From: Candidatus Magasanikiibacteriota bacterium
GTDB taxonomy: Bacteria; Patescibacteriota; Patescibacteriia; Magasanikbacterales; GWA2-37-8
Assembly: GCA_943357105.1 (NCBI GenBank)
Contig: CALRGC010000010.1
Location: 1 to 33,137, forward strand
Length of the DNA stretch: 33,137 nt
Reading direction: 5' to 3'
The notes below the pieces were generated by a model that saw only the letters and a list, made by a program, of their open reading frames with translations, ran no database searches and was not told the origin of the DNA. The translations under genes were made by a program, and so were the position numbers. Below, piece by piece: positions 9,435 through 16,690 of the stretch; positions within the stretch are counted from its first letter, which is position 1; every line of letters starts with the position of its first letter.

Positions 9435-10272
9435 TTTTATTTTTTTTAAGGAGAAATAATATTAAAAAAACGATCAAAATTAATACGACCAAAGACCACC
9501 AGGGTAAATACCAAAAACCGGCGTTGCTCTGTGCTGTCTGATGAGTAAGTCCATAAATAATTTTTATTTCAGCTTGATAAAAACCAGGAAGCATTAATTT
9601 ATCTCCCACAAATAAATTAAGATTGGCCAGGCGATCCGATTGAGCAAATAAAGAGTTACCCAATGCCAAATAATTGCCACTAATCTTTTTTCCAAAATAA
9701 AATAAATCTTCATGACCAACTAAATCCAAACTAACATTACCTATATTTCTAATCTGCAATTGCCCCAACCAATTTTTATCAAAAAATATCTTTTTGGTTA
9801 AAAAAAACTTTTCAAATAATAGAGATTCATTCGCTATACCGGCTACTTGTAAATTCAAAGTTGTCACCAGTTGAGCCGAAAGTGACTGCCCGCTTTTTTG
9901 GCGCACAGCCAATCCTAAATAATGAGCGCCTGGCGGCGTATTCAAAGGCACAGAAATATTAAATTGCGCTGTCTTGGATTCACCGGCGGCCAAGGTGATA
10001 CTGTCTAATGAATCTTGAAACCACTTCTCGGCAATATCAACATCTTTATCAAAAACTGCTCTGCCCAAATTATCTTGTTTCTCTCCTAATACCACAGGAG
10101 AAAAAACCGCGCCTTGATCCGAATCATTTTTAATTTTAACTGACCAATCTTTACTTTCTCCGGGCGCAATAGTGGCACTATACTTTAAAGGGCTAATAGA
10201 AAAAGCTTGGGCGTCAAAACCAAACCCTAGCCCTAATAAAAAAAATAAAATTATAAAAAATTTCTTAACCAT
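9421..10272 (-). CDS. DUF916-like membrane-anchored extracellular protein
   Basis: A 283-residue protein with a signal peptide (1-23, cut after AQA) and a mature start FSISPLKYSATIAPGES. That is the N-terminal pattern of DUF916/WxLIP proteins, in which an Ig-like domain with 'P.....PG....W.V...N' binds peptidoglycan. A conserved LNTPPGAHYLGLAVR segment follows near residue 110, then a second beta domain (about 140-240). A single C-terminal membrane helix (about 253-275) and a short Lys-rich cytoplasmic tail end the protein, giving a membrane-anchored exterior protein. In Firmicutes, DUF916 proteins bridge peptidoglycan and WxL proteins. The WxL-like secreted protein directly upstream (1 bp gap) fits that partnership. 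The family match is by pattern only. Confidence 0.75.
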   Translation of the reverse strand: MVKKFFIILFFLLGLGFGFDAQAFSISPLKYSATIAPGESKDWSVKIKNDSDQGAVFSPVVLGEKQDNLGRAVFDKDVDIAEKWFQDSLDSITLAAGESKTAQFNISVPLNTPPGAHYLGLAVRQKSGQSLSAQLVTTLNLQVAGIANESLLFEKFFLTKKIFFDKNWLGQLQIRNIGNVSLDLVGHEDLFYFGKKISGNYLALGNSLFAQSDRLANLNLFVGDKLMLPGFYQAEIKIIYGLTHQTAQSNAGFWYLPWWSLVVLILIVFLILFLLKKNKNATV

Positions 10273-10273
10273 A

Positions 10274-10906
10274 TTAATTAGCGGCCACTGTCAAAATAAT
10301 ATTTTGCGAATAATTTTGAATTACGGTATCGGTTGAGCGCACGGCTTTAAAAATTAAAGTGGTCTGATCGTTCACCGCCGGAGAAAAATTTGAAGACAAA
10401 ATTAATCCAGCTACAATCGCGCGATCATCGGCATAGGCAGAATGGTTTCCGGTCACTTTCAAACCATATTCTTCAGTGCTTCCCGATCCATCTACCGACC
10501 CGTCGCTTACCGAAATTAAAGAACTGCCGCTTATTGATGAAACAGACAATGTATATCCAGAATCGGAATCCGTATTAACGGTAGCAACCAAGCTACTGGT
10601 TACCAAAACATTGGCGGCTGGCTTACCAAAATCAACGGTATTAGAATCTAAACTTAAAGTTAAAGTTCCAATCTTCATTCCCTGATAACCGGCCTTCACT
10701 TCATAACTGGTACTGGTGGTATCGCCTATTGCAATTTCACTACCGACACTATCTTGTAAATTATTACTGGTACTGGTCGCCAAATCACCCCCATAATCCA
10801 AAGAATCGGAGTAGATATAATAATTAGTAGAAGACATCGCGGCCCAAGCAATGTTGGGTAGAGATATGACCAAAGAAATTGCCAATAATACTTTAATAAC
10901 GCGCAT
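10274..10906 (-). CDS. Small secreted WxL-like beta-sandwich protein
   Basis: A 210-residue protein with a signal peptide (1-22, cut after AWA). The mature part is Ser/Thr/Asp-rich and almost entirely predicted beta strand. Motifs are TLSLDSNTVDFG near residue 77, SDSGYTLSVSS near 117, and a C-terminal NYSQNIILTVAAN. This layout (VDFG..., NGYTLSVS..., Y...I.LT...N) recurs in patescibacterial secreted proteins and resembles the WxL/spore-coat-U group, but the diagnostic W-x-L motif itself is absent. It has no Cys and no anchor, so it must be released or held by a partner; the DUF916-like product of the next gene is the obvious candidate. It starts 2 bp after the stop of the O-antigen-ligase-like gene. 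Confidence 0.7.
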   Translation of the reverse strand: MRVIKVLLAISLVISLPNIAWAAMSSTNYYIYSDSLDYGGDLATSTSNNLQDSVGSEIAIGDTTSTSYEVKAGYQGMKIGTLTLSLDSNTVDFGKPAANVLVTSSLVATVNTDSDSGYTLSVSSISGSSLISVSDGSVDGSGSTEEYGLKVTGNHSAYADDRAIVAGLILSSNFSPAVNDQTTLIFKAVRSTDTVIQNYSQNIILTVAAN

Positions 10907-10908
10907 AA

Positions 10909-13224
10909 CTATTTTTTCTTTTTTATCACACTAGCGCCAGAAGTGTCGTCAATTTGCGCCCCAACCAAACTCTGAATCTTTTTCAAAATATCTTGATTGT
11001 TTGGATTAAGATCACGCACTTTATTATAATATTGCAAAGCCGTATTTCGATCACCGTGCGTTTCATACCACAAACCCAAACTATAGATGGCGTTAGAATA
11101 GTTTGGTTGGGCCTGAATTATATTTAACCAAATTTTTTGAGCCAGATCGCGATCGCCTTGAGCATTGCGATTGTACAACAGGCGACCATAATTATATAAA
11201 ATTTCCGGATTAGCTTGTTTACTGTTAATTAATTTTTCGTAAATCGCCATTGCTTGGTCGTTTTTTTGAGTCTGTTCGTAAACATTGGCCAACCCCAAAT
11301 AAGCGCCATAATAATCTGCTTTCAGATCAACTGCCTTCTGATAATTTTTGGCCGCATCATCCCATTTGGCTTGAGCCACATAACTATTTCCCAAACGCCA
11401 ATAATGAACGGGATTAGTGGGCTCTAAAACAATAACTTGTTGCAAAGTTTTAATGGACCAATCTCTGGCGTCCGGTACTAGCGCGGCGGCATTTTCATAC
11501 ATTGTAACCAAATTTTCCCAAAGCACTACTGATTGCGGAGACAGGTCCGTAGCCAACTTCGCTTCATTCACCGCTTTGGCCATCAGATCGCTCACTGATT
11601 GCACATCCGGTTTAGTCACTTTTGTTTTCTCCACCGCTTGATTTAAATAAATTTGCGCCAAGGCCGCGTGATAGGTGTCGGAATTTGCGTGTTTATCGAT
11701 AGCGTCTTTAATATAATCCTCGGCCTTATGGAGATCGGCAGAACGCAAAGATTGCGCGTAAGCAATTTCTCCCCAATATAGACGGGCGCCAAAAACGCTG
11801 ATCATTACCAAAGCGGTAGTCGCCACGATCATACCAAAAGAAAAAGACAAATTGTATTGAGGAGTATCCTCCATTGTCCAACTATACTCACTCACAAAAT
11901 GACGGTGATAAAAAGCCAAGCCACAGATACTCAGAGCCAAAAATAAAAACCATAACATCCAAATAACCTGATTATAAAATAAAAATAAAGAGCCACCGCT
12001 TAATATTAATAAAGCAATTACCACTAAAAAAATTTCAAATAATAGATCTTTTTTCTTAGCGTGACCGGTCTTTATTAAATCAGCCGCGCGCATCTTATTC
12101 CAAGCGGTAAGCGCGTGACCTAAAAATAACAAAATTAAAAACACGAAAGCTATCGGTAAAAACAGACCGTTTTCGGCTATCAAACCAAGCGCCGTACTAT
12201 ATGGCTGAGAAAAGCGCAGCGACCAGGCGACACTATCACTATTAAAAGCAGTATCTCGAAATTTGGAAAAGTCCACTCCAAAAGAAGTCGCGCCACTGCC
12301 AAGCAAAAAAGGTTTTATTCCGGACAACAAAGTATCATAAGTTACTGACCAGGATGATTTAAAACCAAGGGCTACCTCAGTGGGCGCGGTAACCTGTAAA
12401 TTTTTTGGTACTCCAAAGATGATGAAAATAATAGTCAGAACCAAAAAAGCAAACAAAGCCGACAACCACGGTAAACGGGCTTCACGCAAAAAATTAATTC
12501 CCAGCAACAACATCAATACTAAAGACGCCAATAAAATCCACCACAAAATTTTAAAATTTAGCATGAATAAGATAGAAAACGCCAACATGCCAATAAAAAA
12601 ATAAGTTATTGATCGGCCCATATTCAAATCTTTTCTAATCAATTGACCAAAAGACAAAATAAAGATCATTATTACCCAAAGGCCAAATAAACTATTGAGA
12701 ATATCAACGGTATTCAAACCTACTCCAAACCAACTATCTAAAAATTTAACTCTCACCACTGATTTAAGAATAAAAAACACCATTGATAAAAATCCGCTAG
12801 CCAAAAAGATATCAACCAAACCGCGCCAGGATTTCTCGGTATGAACTGAGTTAATAACTATATAATAAAATACTATGCCGAAAAATAAGGAAATATAGCT
12901 CAAAGAAAAAAAGTCCGCTCTTCCAAAAAAACTATCATATGGATTACTGGAAAATACCGCCGACAAAAGACCGACTATCAAAATCATCAATAATGGTTTG
13001 TCTAAAATTGATCTACTAAAAATAAATTTTTTAGTTAAAACAAATTTTATTACTAATAAAATTAAACTGATCAAAATCAAACCACCAAATACATACTGTT
13101 TTGGTATGATATAAAAATTATTTAAATTTTTATCCAAAAAAAGCGGTACCAAAAAAATATTTAAGGCCAAAAAAAAGTAAGAAAATGAGTCTAATAACTT
13201 AGTCACCCGAGATTGAACTAACAT
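10909..13224 (-). CDS. O-antigen ligase-like polytopic protein with C-terminal TPRs
   Basis: A 771-residue membrane protein. Residues about 15-470 contain roughly a dozen hydrophobic segments in the layout of the O-antigen ligase/Wzy polymerase superfamily, with a long extracytoplasmic loop (about 285-350) between late helices. Residues about 495-750 are at least five TPR units, for example NPVHYWRLGNSYVAQAKWDDAAKNYQKAV. Members of this family transfer or polymerise lipid-linked glycans on the outer face of the membrane, and TPR-tailed forms are common in CPR genomes. The tail is Lys-rich (VIKKKK). It is first in the tight run of surface genes, so it could glycosylate the Ser/Thr-rich proteins encoded downstream (inference). 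The start ATG at 13224 lies downstream of an extended -10. Confidence 0.82.
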   Translation of the reverse strand: MLVQSRVTKLLDSFSYFFLALNIFLVPLFLDKNLNNFYIIPKQYVFGGLILISLILLVIKFVLTKKFIFSRSILDKPLLMILIVGLLSAVFSSNPYDSFFGRADFFSLSYISLFFGIVFYYIVINSVHTEKSWRGLVDIFLASGFLSMVFFILKSVVRVKFLDSWFGVGLNTVDILNSLFGLWVIMIFILSFGQLIRKDLNMGRSITYFFIGMLAFSILFMLNFKILWWILLASLVLMLLLGINFLREARLPWLSALFAFLVLTIIFIIFGVPKNLQVTAPTEVALGFKSSWSVTYDTLLSGIKPFLLGSGATSFGVDFSKFRDTAFNSDSVAWSLRFSQPYSTALGLIAENGLFLPIAFVFLILLFLGHALTAWNKMRAADLIKTGHAKKKDLLFEIFLVVIALLILSGGSLFLFYNQVIWMLWFLFLALSICGLAFYHRHFVSEYSWTMEDTPQYNLSFSFGMIVATTALVMISVFGARLYWGEIAYAQSLRSADLHKAEDYIKDAIDKHANSDTYHAALAQIYLNQAVEKTKVTKPDVQSVSDLMAKAVNEAKLATDLSPQSVVLWENLVTMYENAAALVPDARDWSIKTLQQVIVLEPTNPVHYWRLGNSYVAQAKWDDAAKNYQKAVDLKADYYGAYLGLANVYEQTQKNDQAMAIYEKLINSKQANPEILYNYGRLLYNRNAQGDRDLAQKIWLNIIQAQPNYSNAIYSLGLWYETHGDRNTALQYYNKVRDLNPNNQDILKKIQSLVGAQIDDTSGASVIKKKK

Positions 13225-13263
13225 AAAAAATAATATTGTAAAAAATATCTTTCAACATTTAAT

Positions 13264-13269
13264 ATTATA
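13264..13269 (-). promoter_or_regulatory. Extended -10 for the surface-gene block
   Basis: Minus-strand TATAAT preceded by TGG (TGGTATAAT), about 40 bp upstream of the ATG at 13224. No clear -35 is present, as expected for an extended -10 promoter. It probably drives the run of surface genes from 13224 leftward. Confidence 0.55.
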
Positions 13270-13347
13270 CCATATACAAGTTAATTTTGGTATGTGAATA
13301 AAAACAAAAATTTGATCTTATTTTTATAAGTTATAAACATCTATTTA

Positions 13348-13363
13348 TGTTTTATGTGAAACA
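13348..13363. promoter_or_regulatory. parS-like site 1
   Basis: TGTTTTATGTGAAACA differs from the parS consensus TGTTTCACGTGAAACA at positions 6 and 8. It keeps the right half-site GTGAAACA intact. Confidence 0.4.
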
Positions 13364-13628
13364 TTTTTTGTAAATTAAAAATCACCCTAATTAATAAGAG
13401 TAATTTTGAATTTATATTTTTTATTATAAGATAGAAAAAGTCCATCATTCAGCTGTTGCATACCCACCAGATGAGCTTCAGTAACCAGATATATACTAGG
13501 TTAGCACACGAACTACCTTTGTAGTATAACTTGTTGACTTAATAAAAATCCGATGAATGAAAAAGTTTGCCCAGCAAGCTTACCATGTCAATTATTATGT
13601 ATTCTAATATTTTGACGGTTGTAAATAT

Positions 13629-13644
13629 TGTTTCACGTTAAACT
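13629..13644. promoter_or_regulatory. parS-like site 2
   Basis: TGTTTCACGTTAAACT matches the parS consensus at 14 of 16 positions. It shares 15 bases, including the central G-to-T change, with the site 91 bp downstream. Confidence 0.55.
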
Positions 13645-13719
13645 TTTTAAACTTAAAAAAAGACCAGAAAATGGCTTTTTTAGACAAAAATCCAACAATT
13701 TAAGGCAACTTATTTAAAT

Positions 13720-13735
13720 TGTTTCACGTTAAACA
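13720..13735. promoter_or_regulatory. parS-like site 3
   Basis: TGTTTCACGTTAAACA matches the parS consensus at 15 of 16 positions. Only position 11 (T for G) differs, the same change as in site 2, which suggests a lineage-specific ParB recognition variant. Both sites are followed 30-40 bp later by AAAATGGCT. Confidence 0.6.
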
Positions 13736-13847
13736 ACCAAAAAAGATATAAAAATGGCTATTAAAGTACCTTAAAATACAAAATTTGTATACACTAGTCT
13801 ATACAAACACACTTTTTAACCAAGTTATCCTCTTTTTCATCCCCAAA

Positions 13848-13874
13848 TAAAAAATAGAGCTTTGGCTCTATTTT
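13848..13874 (-). terminator. Terminator of the tRNA-Arg/tRNA-Ala transcript
   Basis: AAAATAGAGC (13851-13860) and GCTCTATTTT (13865-13874) form a perfect 10-bp stem with loop TTTG. On the minus strand it is followed by a T-rich run, about 20 bp after the tRNA-Ala(CGC) 3' end. Confidence 0.8.
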
Positions 13875-13894
13875 CACTATAAACCTGTTTTTTG

Positions 13895-13967
13895 TGGACC
13901 TGAGGGGAGTTGAACCCCTTACCTCAGCAATGCGAATGCTGCGCTCTACCAAATGAGCTACAGGCCC
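13895..13967 (-). tRNA. tRNA-Ala (anticodon CGC)
   Basis: Minus strand, 73 nt. The acceptor stem GGGCCTG pairs with CAGGTCC and is followed by discriminator A. The anticodon stem CAGCA/TGCTG encloses the loop TTCGCAT, giving anticodon CGC (codon GCG). The T-loop is TTCAACT. CCA is not encoded (the DNA reads CAA). It is 9 bp downstream of tRNA-Arg in the same transcript. Confidence 0.95.
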
Positions 13968-13976
13968 CAGTCTATG

Positions 13977-14048
13977 TGCCCCCAGCATGAATCGAACACA
14001 CATTTTGCCCTTAGGACGGGCCTGTTCTATCCATTGAACTATGGGGGC
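13977..14048 (-). tRNA. tRNA-Arg (anticodon CCU)
   Basis: Minus strand, 72 nt. The acceptor stem GCCCCCA pairs with TGGGGGC and is followed by discriminator A. The D stem is GTTC/GAAC. The anticodon stem has four pairs (GCCC/GGGC) plus a G27-A43 mismatch, and the loop GTCCTAA gives anticodon CCT. The T-loop is TTCGATT. CCA is not encoded. The isoacceptor reads the codon AGG. Confidence 0.92.
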
Positions 14049-14065
14049 GGATCAATAACAGCCTT

Positions 14066-14094
14066 ATTCTACAGTGTTTTCTGGCTTTTGGCAA
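14066..14094 (-). promoter_or_regulatory. Promoter of the tRNA-Arg/tRNA-Ala pair
   Basis: On the minus strand, -35 TTGCCA (14089-14094), a 17-bp spacer and -10 TAGAAT (14066-14071). The -35 shares five of its six bases with the -35 of the divergent rmuC promoter. Confidence 0.65.
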
Positions 14095-14117
14095 GGATAA
14101 TGACAAACTATTATAAT
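14088..14117 (+). promoter_or_regulatory. Promoter of rmuC
   Basis: -35 TTGGCA (14088-14093), an 18-bp spacer and -10 TATAAT (14112-14117), about 30 bp before the rmuC ATG. Its -35 overlaps the opposite-strand -35 of the tRNA promoter on the palindrome TTGGCAA/TTGCCAA. Confidence 0.55.
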
Positions 14118-14148
14118 AATGCTACTATACCACCACTAAATAAATGCT

Positions 14149-15222
14149 ATGGCCAATATTATCTTAATCATTATCTCCTCCGGCTTATTTATTATCTTGT
14201 TATTTCTATATAACAAACTTAAAGAGCTGCAAAAACCTAAAGACGATAACAATTCCTTCGTATTATTGCAGAATCAAATTCAAGACCTTGGCCGCCAAAT
14301 GGAAAAAAAGATTGGCGACACCCACAACGCGATGAATCTCAACCAAACCAACATGCATCAAGCTATTCAAGGGCAATTTGGTCAAAGCGCTAAAATAATT
14401 AGCGAGGTAACCGAAAAACTTACCAAGCTGGATGAGACTAATAAACAAATAATGGGTTTTGCCGATCAGCTCCAAGACCTGGAAAATATTTTACAAAATC
14501 CCAAGCACCGTGGCATTCTAGGGGAGTACTATCTGGAAAATGTTTTAAAAAATGTTTTGCCGCCGGGTAGCTATCAGATGCAATACAAATTTGAAAATGG
14601 CGATATTGTGGATGCAGTGGTTTTTGTTAAAGATAAAGTCATACCAATTGACTCCAAATTCAGTTTGGAAAATTACAATCGCGCCGTGAGTGAAAAAGAT
14701 CCAGAACGCAAGTTAGAGTTAGAGGGTTTCTTTAAAGCCGACCTCAAAAATAGAATTAACGAAACCAGTAAATATATTAAACCAAAAGAAGGCACTATGG
14801 ATTTCGCGTTTATGTTCATCCCTTCTGAAGGAATATACTATGATCTATTGGTGAATCAGGTTGGCACTCTCAAAACCAACACTCAAGATCTGATTGAATA
14901 CGCTTTCAAAGAAAAACATGTGGTGATTGTTTCACCCACTTCTTTTCTGGCTTATCTCCAAACTGTCCTACAGGGACTGCGCGCGATGCAGATAGAAGAG
15001 TCGGCCAAAGAAATTCGCCAACGAGTAGAGGAGCTTAGCAAACATATGCTGGCCTATGATGAATATTTGAAAAGACTTGGCGCCAATTTAGGCACCACCG
15101 TAAACAGTTACAACACTGCCTACAAAGAATTTAATAAAATTGATAAAGACGTTGTCCGTATTGTCGGCACCGAAAAACAAATTGAGCCATCATACTTAGA
15201 AAAACCAAACTTAGAAGAATAA
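14149..15222 (+). CDS. rmuC: DNA recombination protein RmuC
   Basis: A 357-residue protein with an N-terminal membrane helix (residues 3-21), a coiled coil (about 25-115) and the conserved RmuC nuclease-like core (about 120-320). Core motifs are NPKHRGILGEYYLENVLK, DIVDAVVFVKDKVIPIDSKF and DFAFMFIPSEGIYYDLL. The PD-(D/E)XK-type acidic and lysine residues of the family (VDAVV...IDSKF) are present. RmuC limits recombination at inverted repeats in E. coli and is a membrane-tethered predicted nuclease. The gene stands alone on the plus strand between tRNAs and a convergent cyclophilin gene. Its stop codon lies inside a perfect 34-bp inverted repeat, a pleasing but possibly accidental pairing given the family's link to inverted repeats. 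Confidence 0.95.
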   Translation: MANIILIIISSGLFIILLFLYNKLKELQKPKDDNNSFVLLQNQIQDLGRQMEKKIGDTHNAMNLNQTNMHQAIQGQFGQSAKIISEVTEKLTKLDETNKQIMGFADQLQDLENILQNPKHRGILGEYYLENVLKNVLPPGSYQMQYKFENGDIVDAVVFVKDKVIPIDSKFSLENYNRAVSEKDPERKLELEGFFKADLKNRINETSKYIKPKEGTMDFAFMFIPSEGIYYDLLVNQVGTLKTNTQDLIEYAFKEKHVVIVSPTSFLAYLQTVLQGLRAMQIEESAKEIRQRVEELSKHMLAYDEYLKRLGANLGTTVNSYNTAYKEFNKIDKDVVRIVGTEKQIEPSYLEKPNLEE

Positions 15223-15401
15223 ACAAATAAAAAACGCATAATTTTTACCACATAAAAGTGAGCCCCTAATTGGCGTAAGTAAATTTGAGTGGTGCCTCTC
15301 ACGAGGCAACGGCTCTACCCTTAGAGCCGTAACGAAAATTTATAGCCAATTATGCGAACTTTTATCAGGTAAAAATTATGCGTTTTTTATTTGTTTATTC
15401 T
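15216..15401. repeat. 186-bp element: perfect 34-bp inverted repeats enclosing two hairpins
   Basis: The left arm 15216-15249 and right arm 15368-15401 are exact reverse complements over 34 bp, beginning AGAATAAACAAATAAAAAAC. Inside, the pairing continues as ATAAAAGT/ACTTTTAT and TAATTGGC/GCCAATTA with internal loops. The centre holds two hairpins: TGCCTC-tcac-GAGGCA, and ACGGCTCTA-ccct-TAGAGCCGT with nine pairs. The element fills the space between the convergent rmuC and cyclophilin genes and includes the rmuC stop codon. Either strand would give a long stem ending in a T-rich run, so it can act as a bidirectional terminator. Its size and branching are far beyond an ordinary terminator, and a MITE-like element or structured RNA is possible. 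Confidence 0.85.
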
Positions 15402-15418
15402 GAAAAAATTAAACTGAT

Positions 15419-16123
15419 TTATTTAATTTCAATAGATTTAATCACAGTAGGCGTCACCGGCGTAGAAGCCTCACCAAACATCCCTGGCTTTACTTCACTT
15501 TCCGCAATTTTATCCACTGTATTCATCCCGCTGGTCACTTTTCCAAAAATTACATAATTATGCGGCAAAGGATAGTCGGCGTGCATTACAAAAAACTGAC
15601 TGCCATTGGTATTTGGACCAGAATTAGCCATCGCCACGGTACCACGAGTATACTCGCCATCAAATTTTTCATCATCAAATTTATACCCAGGGCCACCGGT
15701 GCCATTGCCCAATGGATCGCCTCCCTGAATCATAAAACCCTTGATAACTCGATGAAATATCGTTTTATCATAAAATCCTTTGCGGGCCAAAGTGACAAAA
15801 TTTTCTACTGTCTTTGGCGTCTGACCTAAATTAAAAGTGATGGTAAAATCACCACTGCTAGTATGAACTTCGGCCAAATATTGTTTCTTAGGATCAAAAT
15901 TATCCATAGAATTTTTCTTATTTAAATTATTAGTTGATTTAGCACTACTAGTGGCGACCGCCTTAGTAGTGGTAGTTTCTAACATACTACCAGTAGTAGT
16001 AGCATAATTCAATACCTCAATTGGAGCTGATTTAGTTGGCGAGGGCGCTTCTATTTTTGTTCCACATCCTGACAAAAATGGAATTAATAAAAGTAAAAAT
16101 ATTATCAACGATATCTTCTTCAT
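15419..16123 (-). CDS. Cyclophilin-type peptidyl-prolyl isomerase lipoprotein
   Basis: A 234-residue protein. Residues 1-20 are a lipoprotein signal peptide with lipobox LSGC (Cys20), followed by a Ser/Thr-rich linker (about 22-75). The cyclophilin domain fills residues about 80-234. The catalytic pattern is complete: FHRVIKGFMIQGGDP contains the active-site Arg and the Gln-x-Gly-Asp, and NGSQFF lies further on. It catalyses cis-trans isomerisation of proline peptide bonds and should act on exported proteins at the outer face of the membrane. With a large secretome encoded nearby, a folding role for surface proteins is plausible. It is last in a leftward run after the YgjP-like gene (12-bp gap). 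Confidence 0.95.
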   Translation of the reverse strand: MKKISLIIFLLLLIPFLSGCGTKIEAPSPTKSAPIEVLNYATTTGSMLETTTTKAVATSSAKSTNNLNKKNSMDNFDPKKQYLAEVHTSSGDFTITFNLGQTPKTVENFVTLARKGFYDKTIFHRVIKGFMIQGGDPLGNGTGGPGYKFDDEKFDGEYTRGTVAMANSGPNTNGSQFFVMHADYPLPHNYVIFGKVTSGMNTVDKIAESEVKPGMFGEASTPVTPTVIKSIEIK

Positions 16124-16135
16124 AATAAAAATAAA

Positions 16136-16687
16136 TTAATTAATATTTTTTAATTGTTTTCTTAAAATTTTCCAACCGGGCACAGTGCGCGCAACCAATT
16201 TCCAAAAATTCCGTCCGTGATTCATCTCTGACAAATGACACAATTCATGCGCCACAATATATTCGGCCAGCTCATCGGATAAGTATATCATTTTGTAGTT
16301 AAAATTCAAATTTCCTTGCTTGGAGCAACTACCCCAGCGAGTGTTCATATTTTTTATCGTCACTTTGGCATGCTTGAAACAATAAAAGACATTGAGCTTG
16401 GAAATCTTCTCACGCGCCAAACGCAAAGCCCGACTTTTATTAATTAAAAAATCTTTGTGACTCGACGGAAAAATACTTTTAGCGGCCTTTTCTTTATGTT
16501 GTTTTAATTTCTCCAAAATCCATTCTCCGTTATGGATTAAAAACTTCTCACCTTGCTTGGCGGAGACAAAAAATGGCGCTGTGACTGTAATTTTTCCATC
16601 TCTTTTGATTGAGATACGCAAAGATCGCGAGCGGCGCACACGCTTAAAAATATAATCTATATTTTGATCATTAATAACGACCCGCAC
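16136..16687 (-). CDS. YgjP-like (DUF45, M48-related) zinc metallopeptidase
   Basis: A 183-residue cytosolic protein. The N-terminal half holds the RRSRSLRISIKRDGKITVTAP strand pattern typical of DUF45/YgjP. Then come MNTRWGSCS (about residues 120-128), and the zinc motif HELCHLSEMNHG (about 155-166), in which HExxH is represented by HELCH with a downstream His in NHG. Length and order match the YgjP/SprT-like family of small metallopeptidases with poorly known substrates. The start is GTG at 16687, three bases after the stop of the transporter gene upstream; no upstream ATG fits the family N terminus. It is part of the DoxX-EamA-YgjP-cyclophilin run. Confidence 0.88.
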   Translation of the reverse strand: MRVVINDQNIDYIFKRVRRSRSLRISIKRDGKITVTAPFFVSAKQGEKFLIHNGEWILEKLKQHKEKAAKSIFPSSHKDFLINKSRALRLAREKISKLNVFYCFKHAKVTIKNMNTRWGSCSKQGNLNFNYKMIYLSDELAEYIVAHELCHLSEMNHGRNFWKLVARTVPGWKILRKQLKNIN

Positions 16688-16690
16688 AAA

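Larger units (their letters stand above)
13225..13847. other. Gene-free region, candidate parS centromere / origin-proximal segment
   Basis: More than 600 bp with no credible ORF, the longest gene-free stretch in the window. Three sequences resemble the ParB-binding parS consensus TGTTTCACGTGAAACA: 13348-13363 (14/16), 13629-13644 (14/16) and 13720-13735 (15/16). A DnaA-box-like site, TGTGAATAA (13293-13301, reverse complement TTATTCACA), lies in a very AT-rich flank. The middle part (about 13440-13610) is richer in G+C and contains short hairpins such as ACTAC-CTTT-GTAGT. No dnaA, dnaN or parAB gene is in the window, so an origin is not shown. A chromosome-segregation site is the best reading of the parS-like sites. 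Confidence 0.5.

Noticed and set aside
13794-14003. Minus-strand ORF of 69 codons, and an overlapping plus-strand ORF (13953-14213)
   Set aside because: They run through the tRNA-Ala(CGC) and tRNA-Arg(CCU) genes; the protein similarity would be that of translated tRNA.
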